Assembly (NCBI GenBank): GCA_003219345.1
Contig: QHOP01000314.1
Coordinates: 1 to 20,805 of the forward strand
Source: Verrucomicrobiota bacterium
Lineage (GTDB): Bacteria; Verrucomicrobiota; Verrucomicrobiia; Limisphaerales; AV2
Length of the DNA: 20,805 bases
Direction: 5' to 3'
A model generated the notes under the pieces. That model saw only the letters and a list, made by a program, of their open reading frames with translations. It ran no database searches and was not told where the DNA came from. Below are positions 1 to 5,706 of the stretch, in pieces (the first letter of the stretch is position 1; every line of letters begins with the position of its first letter). The position numbers and the translations under genes were made by a program.

Positions 1-166
1 CAAACAGATCGAGGAACAAAAAGCGCAGGACCTGGCCACGTCGCTCGCCGCCATCGGGCAATTGAAACAGACGACTGACGAACAGGCTCAGCAGCGCAAA
101 ACGTTTCTTTACCTGGTCCTCGGGATCCTGGCCGTGCTCGCGGTCCTCTTCTACCCACGCAAATGA
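1..166 (+). CDS. C-terminal fragment of a small coiled-coil, tail-anchored membrane protein (phage-like cassette)
   Basis: Only the last 54 codons are visible, read from base 2; the start lies outside the window. The fragment begins with a Gln/Glu/Lys-rich helical stretch likely to form a coiled coil and ends with one hydrophobic segment (FLYLVLGILAVLAVLFY) and a basic PRK tail. This suggests a single-span protein with the bulk on one side of the membrane. Its stop overlaps the next start as ATGA. The architecture resembles the protein at 2519-2851 of the same cluster. I do not recognise a family. The role is inferred only from context: a membrane-associated component of a virus-like gene cluster. 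Confidence 0.7.
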   Translation, partial: KQIEEQKAQDLATSLAAIGQLKQTTDEQAQQRKTFLYLVLGILAVLAVLFYPRK

Positions 167-762
167 GCCAACCCAAGTACAGCGAGAAAAGTTTCATCCA
201 GTTCCACAAGCACACGATCCCGGCTGGCAAAAAACTCCCGGTCAACGTGTACGGCAGCTCGTTCGCCTGCACCGTGGCCACCGGCCGCTTCCAGATGAGT
301 TTCAACGACGGCGAATTTTTCGATTGTCGCCAGGGCGTTGAATGGCGGATGCCGGACGGAGATTTTTTCAATCGGCTCACCTTCACCGCGGCCGTCGACA
401 CCGACATCGAGTTTTACGCCGGCAGCTTCTTCTATCACGAGAACGTCGTCATTCCGGTGATCCAGGTCGCCAAGACGCGCGCGATCCCCGGGCCGACCGC
501 CATCGGCGCCGGCGCCAACGTGGACCTGGAGGCGCCGCCGGCGGGCATGGCCTACCGCAAGAGCGTCATCATCACCAACAAAGACCCCGCGGTGGACCTG
601 GACGTGAAGACGAAGGACGCCGCCGGCGCGTATCAGATCGCCGGGACGGTCTTCCATCTTCAGGCGTGGTATTTGGAAACGTCCGACAACGTGCGCATCA
701 CCAATCCGGGCGGCGCGCCCGTCAGCGTCGGCATCCTCGAATTGTTTTACCTCACTCAATGA
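163..762 (+). CDS. Beta-rich 199-residue protein, candidate virion structural protein
   Basis: The product has no signal peptide or membrane span and is rich in alternating hydrophobic/polar strands with Gly/Pro turns, as in jelly-roll or beta-sandwich proteins. The first half contains a segment around residues 45-90 (GRFQMSFNDGEFFDC, then WRMPDGDFFNRLTF) that recalls small beta-barrel proteins encoded in phage structural regions; this resemblance is from memory, not a search. The second half (about residues 105-199) looks like a separate beta domain. The ATG overlaps the previous stop as ATGA. It could be a capsid, decoration or spike protein; at 199 residues it would suit a single jelly roll rather than a double one. 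The family was not identified. Confidence 0.8.
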   Translation: MSQPKYSEKSFIQFHKHTIPAGKKLPVNVYGSSFACTVATGRFQMSFNDGEFFDCRQGVEWRMPDGDFFNRLTFTAAVDTDIEFYAGSFFYHENVVIPVIQVAKTRAIPGPTAIGAGANVDLEAPPAGMAYRKSVIITNKDPAVDLDVKTKDAAGAYQIAGTVFHLQAWYLETSDNVRITNPGGAPVSVGILELFYLTQ

Positions 763-765
763 ACT

Positions 766-1185
766 GTGTGGGAACAAATCCAACGCATCCCGACGCCCGT
801 CAGATGGCTGAGCCGGCCCAAGCTCGATCAACAGGACCAGCTCGGCGCGACGGGAGGGCAGGGCAGCGCGGCGTGGGATTACATGTTGGTCCTGGGCACC
901 GACCAGAGCGACCAGAGCGGCGCGCTGGCTGGCAGCGGCTCGGCATCGAATGGGGACACCAACATCAATGGCTCCAACCAATCAGACGCAGTGGGCGCCC
1001 TGGCAGGCAGCGGCGCGGCGAACTGGGACGCCGTCATCGTGTTCTCCGTGAATCAGACAGACCAAATGGGCGCGCTCGCGGGCAACGGCGCAGCCGACTG
1101 GCTCTATGTGATCGTCCTGGCGGCCGACCAAACCGAGCAGATCGGCGCGCTCGCCGGCAACGGCACGCCAAACAATGGGCCGTAA
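766..1185 (+). CDS. Protein of 25-residue Gly/Ala-rich tandem repeats
   Basis: The frame starts with GTG three bases after the previous stop. Residues 1-26 form a non-repeated leader; from residue 27 come four complete 25-residue units and a partial fifth. The unit consensus is G-A-L-A-G-x-G-x-A-x-W, a hydrophobic strand such as YVIVL, then a polar D/N-Q-x-D/E-Q turn. The W and hydrophobic strand are present in units 1, 3 and 4, whereas unit 2 has diverged to polar residues. The competing frame across the same DNA is very Arg-rich and is rejected. The regular spacing suggests a beta-solenoid or elongated fibre, perhaps a spike or adhesin lying before the larger 446-residue protein. No known family recognised. 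Confidence 0.72.
   Translation: MWEQIQRIPTPVRWLSRPKLDQQDQLGATGGQGSAAWDYMLVLGTDQSDQSGALAGSGSASNGDTNINGSNQSDAVGALAGSGAANWDAVIVFSVNQTDQMGALAGNGAADWLYVIVLAADQTEQIGALAGNGTPNNGP
844..1182 (+). repeat. 75-bp tandem repeat within coding sequence (4.5 units)
   Basis: Units begin at 844, 919, 994 and 1069 with a partial unit at 1144. Each begins with a variant of GGCGCGCTGGCTGGCAGCGG. The units diverge at synonymous and non-synonymous positions while the 75-base register is kept without indels, so the repeat is maintained at protein level. Confidence 0.85.
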
Positions 1186-2515
1186 CATGATTCTCAGAGC
1201 GCCAAGCGGGATTCTCCCGGTCCGCAATCGCATCGCGCGTCCCGGCCGGCCGCGGATCGAGTTCGCGCCGCCGCGGCCGATGTGGCGCGGTCTGACGCCC
1301 AACCGGCTCGGCGTGAGCGTGGAATTTGAAACTGCCATCTGCGACCGCCACGGCCGGATCGAGCGCGTCCTTCAGCGCGGCAAGAACACGATCACTAACA
1401 CGGGCATGGACAGTTTGGCCTCACAGAGCATCTGCGATCTCATCAACTACCTCGTCCTGTCTTCGACGAACGACGCGCGCAAACGCGTCATGTCCGGTCC
1501 GACGCTCACGGTCACTTACACCTCGCCGACGAACATCTCGGTCAGCTCCGACGTGAGTTTTTTCGTCAGTGCCGATGCCGGCCGCACACTCAAACTTCCG
1601 AACGTGCCCGAGCTGAAGATCACGACCTACACCAGCGGGACACAAGTCACCTGCCAGACGCCAAGCGGTGATTGGCTGCCGGGCTTTGTTGCCCCTGGCT
1701 CCCCGACGAACTACGGCGTCGCGACGATCTATTACACCAACCTCAACACGCTCGCGACGTACTTCACTCAGTTCAACACCTACGACGCCGGCGGGCAGAC
1801 CGAGCTGACGGACAACGCCAACTCCCGTTTCATTCACGAGCGGATTTTTCTCTCCGCGACTGTCAGCGGCTCCGACTGGACGGTGAACCAACTCGGCTGG
1901 AGCGACGGCAACGGTTCTCACAATTGTTTCGGCATCGCAAACCTCGCCAGCCCTGACGTGATCCCCGTCGGCAAGAAGTATCGGGTGAAGCTCGACGTTT
2001 ACCTGGTCTATACGCCTCTGGACCAGGCCGGAGTGAGCATCAACTGGGGCGCGACGATTGGCGCCTACACCTGCGACATCCGCAGCATCTACTTGGGCAC
2101 CGCCACTCAGTCCGGCTACAACTACGGCGCGTGGCTTGAGCCGTGGCGAATCACGAATTACGTCGCCAACACTGGCCAAAATCTGTTCAGCCTCTATCGG
2201 ACGGCGGCTTACACCATGACCGCTGTGTATTGGCAAGGGCAAACAGGAGGGACAGCTCCCGATGTCAACAGTTGGACCTCGACGGGCCAAGTGGCGACCT
2301 TGGGCGCGTACACAACCGGCGCGTACAAGCGCACCAAAAACATCCGTTGGCCGGACACCGTCGCCATCACCAACGCCACCGCGCTCGGCATGGGCTTGAA
2401 CGGTTGGACGACTCAACTGGTGATGAAACCTCAAAGCGGCACCATCACCAAACCTTCCGGGTACTGGTGCGATTGGACGGTTCCAATCTACTGGACCCGG
2501 GACCTCCCCACCTGA
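1175..2515 (+). CDS. 446-residue beta-rich protein, candidate spike or tail-fibre-like receptor-binding protein
   Basis: This is the largest product of the cluster. Residues 1-45 are Arg/Pro-rich. Residues 46-81 contain VSVEFETAICDRHGRIERV followed by GKNTITNTGMDSLA; a 'N-x-I-T-N-x-G-x-D-x-L-A' pattern is common near the N-terminus of phage fibre and baseplate-associated proteins (family recollection). The rest is rich in Thr/Ser/Tyr/Asn strands without a membrane span, consistent with an exported beta structure. ATG at 1175 overlaps the previous gene by 11 bases; the ATG at 1187 (MILRAPSG) is one base after the previous stop and may be the true start. Function in host recognition is inferred from context and composition only. 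Confidence 0.85.
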   Translation: MGRNMILRAPSGILPVRNRIARPGRPRIEFAPPRPMWRGLTPNRLGVSVEFETAICDRHGRIERVLQRGKNTITNTGMDSLASQSICDLINYLVLSSTNDARKRVMSGPTLTVTYTSPTNISVSSDVSFFVSADAGRTLKLPNVPELKITTYTSGTQVTCQTPSGDWLPGFVAPGSPTNYGVATIYYTNLNTLATYFTQFNTYDAGGQTELTDNANSRFIHERIFLSATVSGSDWTVNQLGWSDGNGSHNCFGIANLASPDVIPVGKKYRVKLDVYLVYTPLDQAGVSINWGATIGAYTCDIRSIYLGTATQSGYNYGAWLEPWRITNYVANTGQNLFSLYRTAAYTMTAVYWQGQTGGTAPDVNSWTSTGQVATLGAYTTGAYKRTKNIRWPDTVAITNATALGMGLNGWTTQLVMKPQSGTITKPSGYWCDWTVPIYWTRDLPT

Positions 2516-2518
2516 CCT

Positions 2519-2851
2519 ATGGCCTCTTTCACTGATTGGCTCGCGCGAAACTTCTTCATCACGGCAGACCAGGAGCAGACCGCCGCGGAAGTCGCCGCTG
2601 CTCAGCAGTCGATCCTCGATCGCCAGCGTGACGAGGGCAAAGTCGGCGCGGCCAAATACCTCCAGCTCTCCAGCGAGATCAAAGACACCGGCGCGCAATT
2701 TTTCGATGAACAACTCGGCAAGAAGGGCGTGCCCGGCCTCGTCGGCACCGTGCCCTGGTGGGTTTGGGCCGCGCTCGTCGCCGGCGCTGTGATTTTGTTC
2801 TGGCCACGGCTCCGACCCTTCGTCGGCAAACTCACTCAACGATTCAAATGA
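2519..2851 (+). CDS. 110-residue tail-anchored membrane protein
   Basis: The N-terminal 75 residues are hydrophilic and helical (Gln/Glu/Ala-rich around residues 17-60). One transmembrane segment lies at about residues 80-95 (WWVWAALVAGAVILFW), followed by a basic tail ending QRFK. The layout matches the fragment at the left edge of the window. The start is three bases after the preceding stop and the stop overlaps the next ATG as ATGA. Small single-span proteins of this sort are typical of the internal membranes of tailless phages, of filamentous phages, and of lysis cassettes; the sequence does not decide between them. Confidence 0.8.
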   Translation: MASFTDWLARNFFITADQEQTAAEVAAAQQSILDRQRDEGKVGAAKYLQLSSEIKDTGAQFFDEQLGKKGVPGLVGTVPWWVWAALVAGAVILFWPRLRPFVGKLTQRFK

Positions 2852-3018
2852 AACCGATCCACTTCCTCTTCCTCTTCGTCGTCATCGCCGCCGGCGCGAC
2901 GGTCGCCAACCTGCTCGCGCTCAAAATCGCCGCCGACAAGATCAGCGCCCAACTCAGCGGCGCGGCGAGCAGCTCGCCGCTCCTGGGTTTGCTCGGCTCG
3001 TTCACCAAGAAACCGTGA
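2848..3018 (+). CDS. 56-residue single-span membrane protein
   Basis: The product opens with MKPIHFLFLFVVIAAGATV and remains hydrophobic to about residue 26, followed by an amphipathic segment and a Ser/Leu-rich end finishing FTKKP. It could be an anchored small protein or carry an uncleaved signal. Start chosen because the ATG overlaps the previous stop (ATGA); its own stop overlaps a GTG start of the next gene (GTGA). No family recognised. Confidence 0.7.
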   Translation: MKPIHFLFLFVVIAAGATVANLLALKIAADKISAQLSGAASSSPLLGLLGSFTKKP

Positions 3019-3098
3019 ACAAAAAACAACTTTGGGAATTGCTCATCCTCGCGGCGTTGACGGCCGCCGTGGTGACGATGCTCTTGCTCCAACTCTGA
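3015..3098 (+). CDS. 27-residue single-span membrane peptide
   Basis: A very short frame starting with GTG inside a GTGA overlap with the preceding stop. The peptide begins MNKKQLWELL and is then almost entirely hydrophobic (ILAALTAAVVTMLLLQL). A basic N-terminus followed by one helix is a membrane topology seen in tiny phage membrane proteins. Its existence is supported by the unbroken coupled chain of genes on both sides and by the amphipathic composition, not by homology. Without it there would be an 84-base gap in an otherwise gapless cluster. Confidence 0.5.
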   Translation: MNKKQLWELLILAALTAAVVTMLLLQL

Positions 3099-3102
3099 CA
3101 CC

Positions 3103-3369
3103 ATGCAAAGCGAGACAGATTTTTCCGTCCGCAGCGGCCGCTTGAAAATCCGGCTCGAATGGCTGGTCCGTGCCCTGACGCTGACGATGCTCGTGGTTGC
3201 CAACGGTCAAGCCTACTGGCTCGGCCGCCAGTTCGTCTCGCGCACCGAGTTTCACGATTCCCTCGCTCTGCTGCAAAAGGAAGTCGCTGCCGTCACCTCT
3301 CCCGACCAGGCCAAACGCCTCGAGGAGCTCGAGGACCGGCTGCGCGCACTCGAAAGGAAAAAAAGATGA
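3103..3369 (+). CDS. Membrane-anchored coiled-coil protein, candidate inner-membrane spanin (i-spanin-like)
   Basis: Residues 1-19 are polar and basic, residues about 20-41 form a membrane span (LVRALTLTMLVVANGQAYWL), and residues about 50-88 form a charged heptad-like helix (KRLEELEDRLRALERKKR). An N-terminal anchor followed by an external coiled coil is the layout of Rz-type i-spanins, which disrupt the outer membrane at the end of phage lysis. The next gene overlaps it (ATGA) and encodes a lipoprotein, the classical partner layout. This assignment rests on topology and gene order. A generic structural membrane protein remains possible. Confidence 0.72.
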   Translation: MQSETDFSVRSGRLKIRLEWLVRALTLTMLVVANGQAYWLGRQFVSRTEFHDSLALLQKEVAAVTSPDQAKRLEELEDRLRALERKKR

Positions 3370-3701
3370 CCAAAAAAATTCTGCTCTCCATCAGCCTCGC
3401 CGTCCTCGTCGCCGGCTGCGTCTCCACGCCCGAAGGCAAAGGACTGTTCAAGCAAATCGCGCAGAACGTTCCCACGCCCTGGAGCGGGATCGCCGCCGGC
3501 GTCCTGGCCGGCGTCAGCGGCGTGCTCGGCTTCATCGCCAAGATCAAATCCGATAAAGCCAAGCTCCTGCCCGCGGTCATCTCCGGGATCGAAGCGGCCG
3601 GCGACGCCGCGGCGCCCGTCAAACAGTCGATCCAGAACATCGCCACGGCCGCCGGCGTCCAAAGCCAATTGCACGCCGAAGTCCAACGGCTCACCGGATG
3701 A
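3366..3701 (+). CDS. 111-residue lipoprotein, candidate outer-membrane spanin or virion membrane protein
   Basis: A lipoprotein signal is clear: MTKKILLSISLAVLVAGC with a lipobox V-A-G-C at residue 18. A second hydrophobic Gly/Ala-rich stretch lies at about residues 40-58 (GIAAGVLAGVSGVLGFIA), followed by a helical tail (KSDKAKLLPAV onward). The ATG is chosen because it overlaps the previous stop as ATGA; longer upstream readings in this frame run through the neighbouring gene. The upstream partner is i-spanin-like, but classical o-spanins are shorter and Pro-rich and lack a second hydrophobic segment, so a small membrane-active or virion protein is an alternative. Confidence 0.78.
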   Translation: MTKKILLSISLAVLVAGCVSTPEGKGLFKQIAQNVPTPWSGIAAGVLAGVSGVLGFIAKIKSDKAKLLPAVISGIEAAGDAAAPVKQSIQNIATAAGVQSQLHAEVQRLTG

Positions 3702-3820
3702 ACGGAGACCAACAACAACAGAATCGACTCACGCGCACGGATTGGGTAGTGCTCTGCGTCGCCGTGATCGCGCACGCCTTTGCGCTCGCCCTCTTCCTGC
3801 GCTGGCTTAAACGACAATGA
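3698..3820 (+). CDS. 40-residue single-span membrane protein, holin-like size
   Basis: A short frame starting in an ATGA overlap with the lipoprotein stop and ending in an ATGA overlap with the next gene. The sequence starts polar (MNGDQQQQNRLTRTD), has one membrane span at about residues 16-35 and ends basic (RWLKRQ). Because it fills an otherwise empty space exactly between two coupled genes, it is likely real. A holin or pinholin-like role is conceivable from size and position but cannot be shown from sequence. Confidence 0.6.
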   Translation: MNGDQQQQNRLTRTDWVVLCVAVIAHAFALALFLRWLKRQ

Positions 3821-4110
3821 ATCTCCTCGATCAATTCCTCGCCTGGCTCAAAGGGCCGGCTTCCACGTCCACCAGCGCCACGCCGGCGCCTGCGCCTACC
3901 ATCGGCGACCGGCTCGTGCAGCTCGGCCGCGATTATATCGACCGCAGCAAACGCGAAGCGCAGACCAAGGCCAACGCCGCGGCCGCTGCCGCGCCGGCGG
4001 ACAACACGCCAGGCGCGGAGACCAAACAAGCCAGCGAAGCGCCGCCAGGGGAAACGCTCAAGGACTGGTTCGATCTGTACGATCGGCTCGAAACCGCCGC
4101 CAAAAAATGA
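3817..4110 (+). CDS. 97-residue Ala-rich soluble protein
   Basis: It begins with an amphipathic helix (MNLLDQFLAWLKG), then a low-complexity Ser/Thr/Pro/Ala stretch at about residues 15-30, a helical segment (IGDRLVQLGRDYIDRSKREA), an Ala-rich linker and a final helix (WFDLYDRLETAAKK). There is no membrane span or signal. Both ends are coupled by ATGA overlaps. The N-terminal amphipathic helix could sit on a membrane surface. No family recognised. Confidence 0.7.
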   Translation: MNLLDQFLAWLKGPASTSTSATPAPAPTIGDRLVQLGRDYIDRSKREAQTKANAAAAAAPADNTPGAETKQASEAPPGETLKDWFDLYDRLETAAKK

Positions 4111-4322
4111 AGCTGAAGAAAAACGCTCGGCTCCTCTATGTCCCAACCGCTGGGCCGCACAAAGGCAAACGCTGTCCGGCCACAGTCACCGAAGTCCTCG
4201 GGCCTGCGCTGGTCAACCTCGAAGTGCGGACCGCTAAAGGGGGGCATTTCGTTGAGAACGTCGCCAAGGTGCTCGTCGTCATCAGCCGGCCCAAGCCAGG
4301 CCAAGCCTCTTTTCCAAAATGA
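4107..4322 (+). CDS. 71-residue small beta (SH3-like) basic protein
   Basis: The product starts MKLKKNARLLYVPTAGPHKG and continues with short strands separated by Gly/Pro turns (ATVTEVLGPALVNLEVRT), which suggests a small SH3-like barrel. It resembles the last gene of the cluster (4531-4776) in layout: a Y/V-V-P/L-P-x-G-x-x-x-G-x-x-R/C-P-A opening followed by V-N-x-x-V. The two may be diverged paralogues separated by one membrane-protein gene. Start chosen by the ATGA overlap. Function unknown. Confidence 0.7.
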   Translation: MKLKKNARLLYVPTAGPHKGKRCPATVTEVLGPALVNLEVRTAKGGHFVENVAKVLVVISRPKPGQASFPK

Positions 4323-4534
4323 AACGCTACGCTCCTTTTCTCCTCGTCGCCGCCGGCATCGTCGGCGCGCTCTGGTACTTCTGGCCGGATGTCCTCTCAG
4401 CGCGCAAGAAGCGCCAGGACGATCTCAACTCGCTGCTCGCCAAGACCGACAGCCAACCGCCACTCACGCCGTCCGTCTCCACGCCCGCCACTCCGCCGAC
4501 AACTCCGCAGACGCCGCCAAGCACGCCGGCATGA
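4319..4534 (+). CDS. 71-residue N-terminally anchored protein with Pro/Thr-rich tail
   Basis: A membrane segment lies at about residues 5-22 (APFLLVAAGIVGALWYFW), followed by a charged helix (SARKKRQDDLNSLLAK) and a low-complexity Pro/Thr/Ser tail from about residue 48. It is coupled to both neighbours by ATGA overlaps. A membrane anchor with a flexible Pro-rich extension could cross periplasm or capsid-membrane space; this is inference. Confidence 0.7.
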   Translation: MKRYAPFLLVAAGIVGALWYFWPDVLSARKKRQDDLNSLLAKTDSQPPLTPSVSTPATPPTTPQTPPSTPA

Positions 4535-4776
4535 CCATGCGGATCCCGAGGCTCGGTGAAACCGTGATGTACGTCCTGCCCAAAGGCACGAACGCCGGCG
4601 AGATTCGCCCGGCCATCGTCGTCAAAGTCTTCGGCAGCGACCGGGTCAACGTCCAAGTCTTCACCAACGGCCCCACCGATTACGCGCCGTCGCTCTTCTA
4701 CGCGCCGTCGGTCAAAGTGTGCGAGAATCCCGCCGACGCCACACACGGCCAGGCGTTTTTCGCCGACCTGGTTTGA
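4531..4776 (+). CDS. 81-residue small beta protein of a phage-associated type
   Basis: The start MTMRIPRLGE lies in an ATGA overlap with the previous gene. The body reads TVMYVLPKGTNAGEIRPAIV then VNVQVFTNGPTDY. I recall short prophage proteins with the pattern Y-V-L-P-x-G-x-x-A-G-E-x-R-P-A-I-V-V and V-N-L-Q-V-F-T-D-G, so this is the gene in the cluster most directly pointing to a phage origin; a search would be needed to confirm. Likely an SH3-like barrel. The second ATG (codon 3) is an alternative start. It closes the rightward cluster. Confidence 0.75.
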   Translation: MTMRIPRLGETVMYVLPKGTNAGEIRPAIVVKVFGSDRVNVQVFTNGPTDYAPSLFYAPSVKVCENPADATHGQAFFADLV

Positions 4777-4879
4777 CCCCCATCTCCAGCATACCGGCCT
4801 CCTCCGCAAAACGCGCTGTAGGCCATCCTGGAGCGAAAATTTTCCCTGACGCGCCGAGCTTTACCGTTTTCGGGCCGCG

Positions 4880-5077
4880 TCACGGTCCCCTGGCAAGAAT
4901 GTAACCAATGCCAAAGCCGACGAGCATCCCGCCGACCGACTTTTCTACGCCAAGGATCAACACAACCACACCCGCGAGGATCGCGAACCCGCCAAGGACC
5001 ATCACCCTCGCTTCCGCCTTTGAACGCTGACGCAGCCGCTCGGCCTCAATGCTCGTTTCGGATTTCTCGGTTTCCAC
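4880..5077 (-). CDS. 65-residue membrane protein with two predicted spans
   Basis: The reading starts at GTG (METEKSETSIEAERLRQRSK) with a charged helical N-terminus, then two hydrophobic segments at about residues 25-43 and 46-62 separated by a short EKS turn: a hairpin topology. It lies 15 bases downstream of the gene ending at 5093 and is the last of a leftward set of four genes converging on the phage-like cluster. Two-span small proteins with a charged end are a holin topology, but here the context (opposite strand from the lysis-like genes) does not favour that. Family unknown. Confidence 0.55.
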   Translation of the reverse strand: METEKSETSIEAERLRQRSKAEARVMVLGGFAILAGVVVLILGVEKSVGGMLVGFGIGYILARGP

Positions 5078-5092
5078 GGCGAGGAATATAAC

Positions 5093-5335
5093 TCAGTACC
5101 GCACCGGAGGCACCGGCCCGAGCACGACGCTCCACCAGCGTTTGCCCGGGTCCACTTCGCGGCGGAAGTTTTTCCAGGCCACGGCCAGAGCGGCAGCGGG
5201 ACAGTGGCCATCACCCCGGAAGTATCCCAACGGATAAAAAGAAAACTGAGCACGCCAACGCTTGTCCGCCGGCTGATGGAAACGCTCTTCCACCTGCACC
5301 TGAAAGTGAAGCGGGACCTTGATTTTGTCGCTCAT
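5093..5335 (-). CDS. 80-residue hypothetical protein
   Basis: Starts MSDKIKVPLHFQVQVEERFH and ends with an aromatic, strand-forming stretch (KRWWSVVLGPVPPVRY). No signal peptide or membrane span. Composition (balanced charge, Trp and Tyr clusters) is more protein-like than the overlapping frames. It sits between the DUF2283-like gene and the two-span membrane protein on the same strand. No family recognised. Confidence 0.5.
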   Translation of the reverse strand: MSDKIKVPLHFQVQVEERFHQPADKRWRAQFSFYPLGYFRGDGHCPAAALAVAWKNFRREVDPGKRWWSVVLGPVPPVRY

Positions 5336-5391
5336 AAGAGAGCGAGTTTGACGGTCTCAGCAAGAGCGGGGCAGGGGACCTGTGGAAGTTG

Positions 5392-5706
5392 CTACGCCGA
5401 TGCAGGGACGCTGGCAGCAGGCACGAACCTCGCCCGCCGAAAATCAAAGTTCCGCGCTCCCTCCGGGAGCAGCTCGAGGATCTTCTCCAAGGTGAATTCC
5501 TTCACACCGATCAGCTCGATGCCGATCACCTCACCGTTGGCGTCGAAATCCACTGTGCAAGTGACCGGAGACCTCCGCTGCGTGATCTCCTTGGTCTTGG
5601 CCACCTTTCCCTTCTTGTAGCGCACGTAGGCCGCCAAGCACGAGGGGTCGATCTCGATCACCGGAGGCTCTTTGCTCCTGACGCTGACACGCTGAGTGTG
5701 CTTCAT
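5392..5706 (-). CDS. DUF2283-family small protein, probable antitoxin-like partner
   Basis: The preferred start is the ATG that overlaps the upstream stop as ATGA, giving 104 residues (MKHTQRVSVRSKEPPVIEID); a longer reading to 5733 is possible. Residues about 22-75 match the DUF2283 pattern: an alternating A-x-Y-V-x-Y-K-K-G-K-V segment, then VTCTVDFDANGEVIGIELIG. Known family members are about 65-75 residues and often lie beside DUF4258 or other toxin-like genes, as here. This copy has an additional N-terminal stretch and a C-terminal extension (RNFDFRRARFVPAAS). The antitoxin role is inferred from pairing. Confidence 0.78.
   Translation of the reverse strand: MKHTQRVSVRSKEPPVIEIDPSCLAAYVRYKKGKVAKTKEITQRRSPVTCTVDFDANGEVIGIELIGVKEFTLEKILELLPEGARNFDFRRARFVPAASVPASA

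Noticed and set aside
844..1182. Possible CRISPR-like regular repeat
   Set aside because: The 75-base periodicity has no spacers and is explained by an in-frame protein repeat.
342..1190. 282-codon Arg-rich rightward frame over the 25-residue repeat gene
   Set aside because: Strongly Arg/Gln/Gly biased, overlaps two better genes; the other frame gives regular 25-residue units.
1421..2839. 472-codon leftward open frame
   Set aside because: Antisense to the 446- and 110-residue genes of the coupled cluster; Arg/Val/Gly/Asp-rich shadow composition and no recognisable motif.
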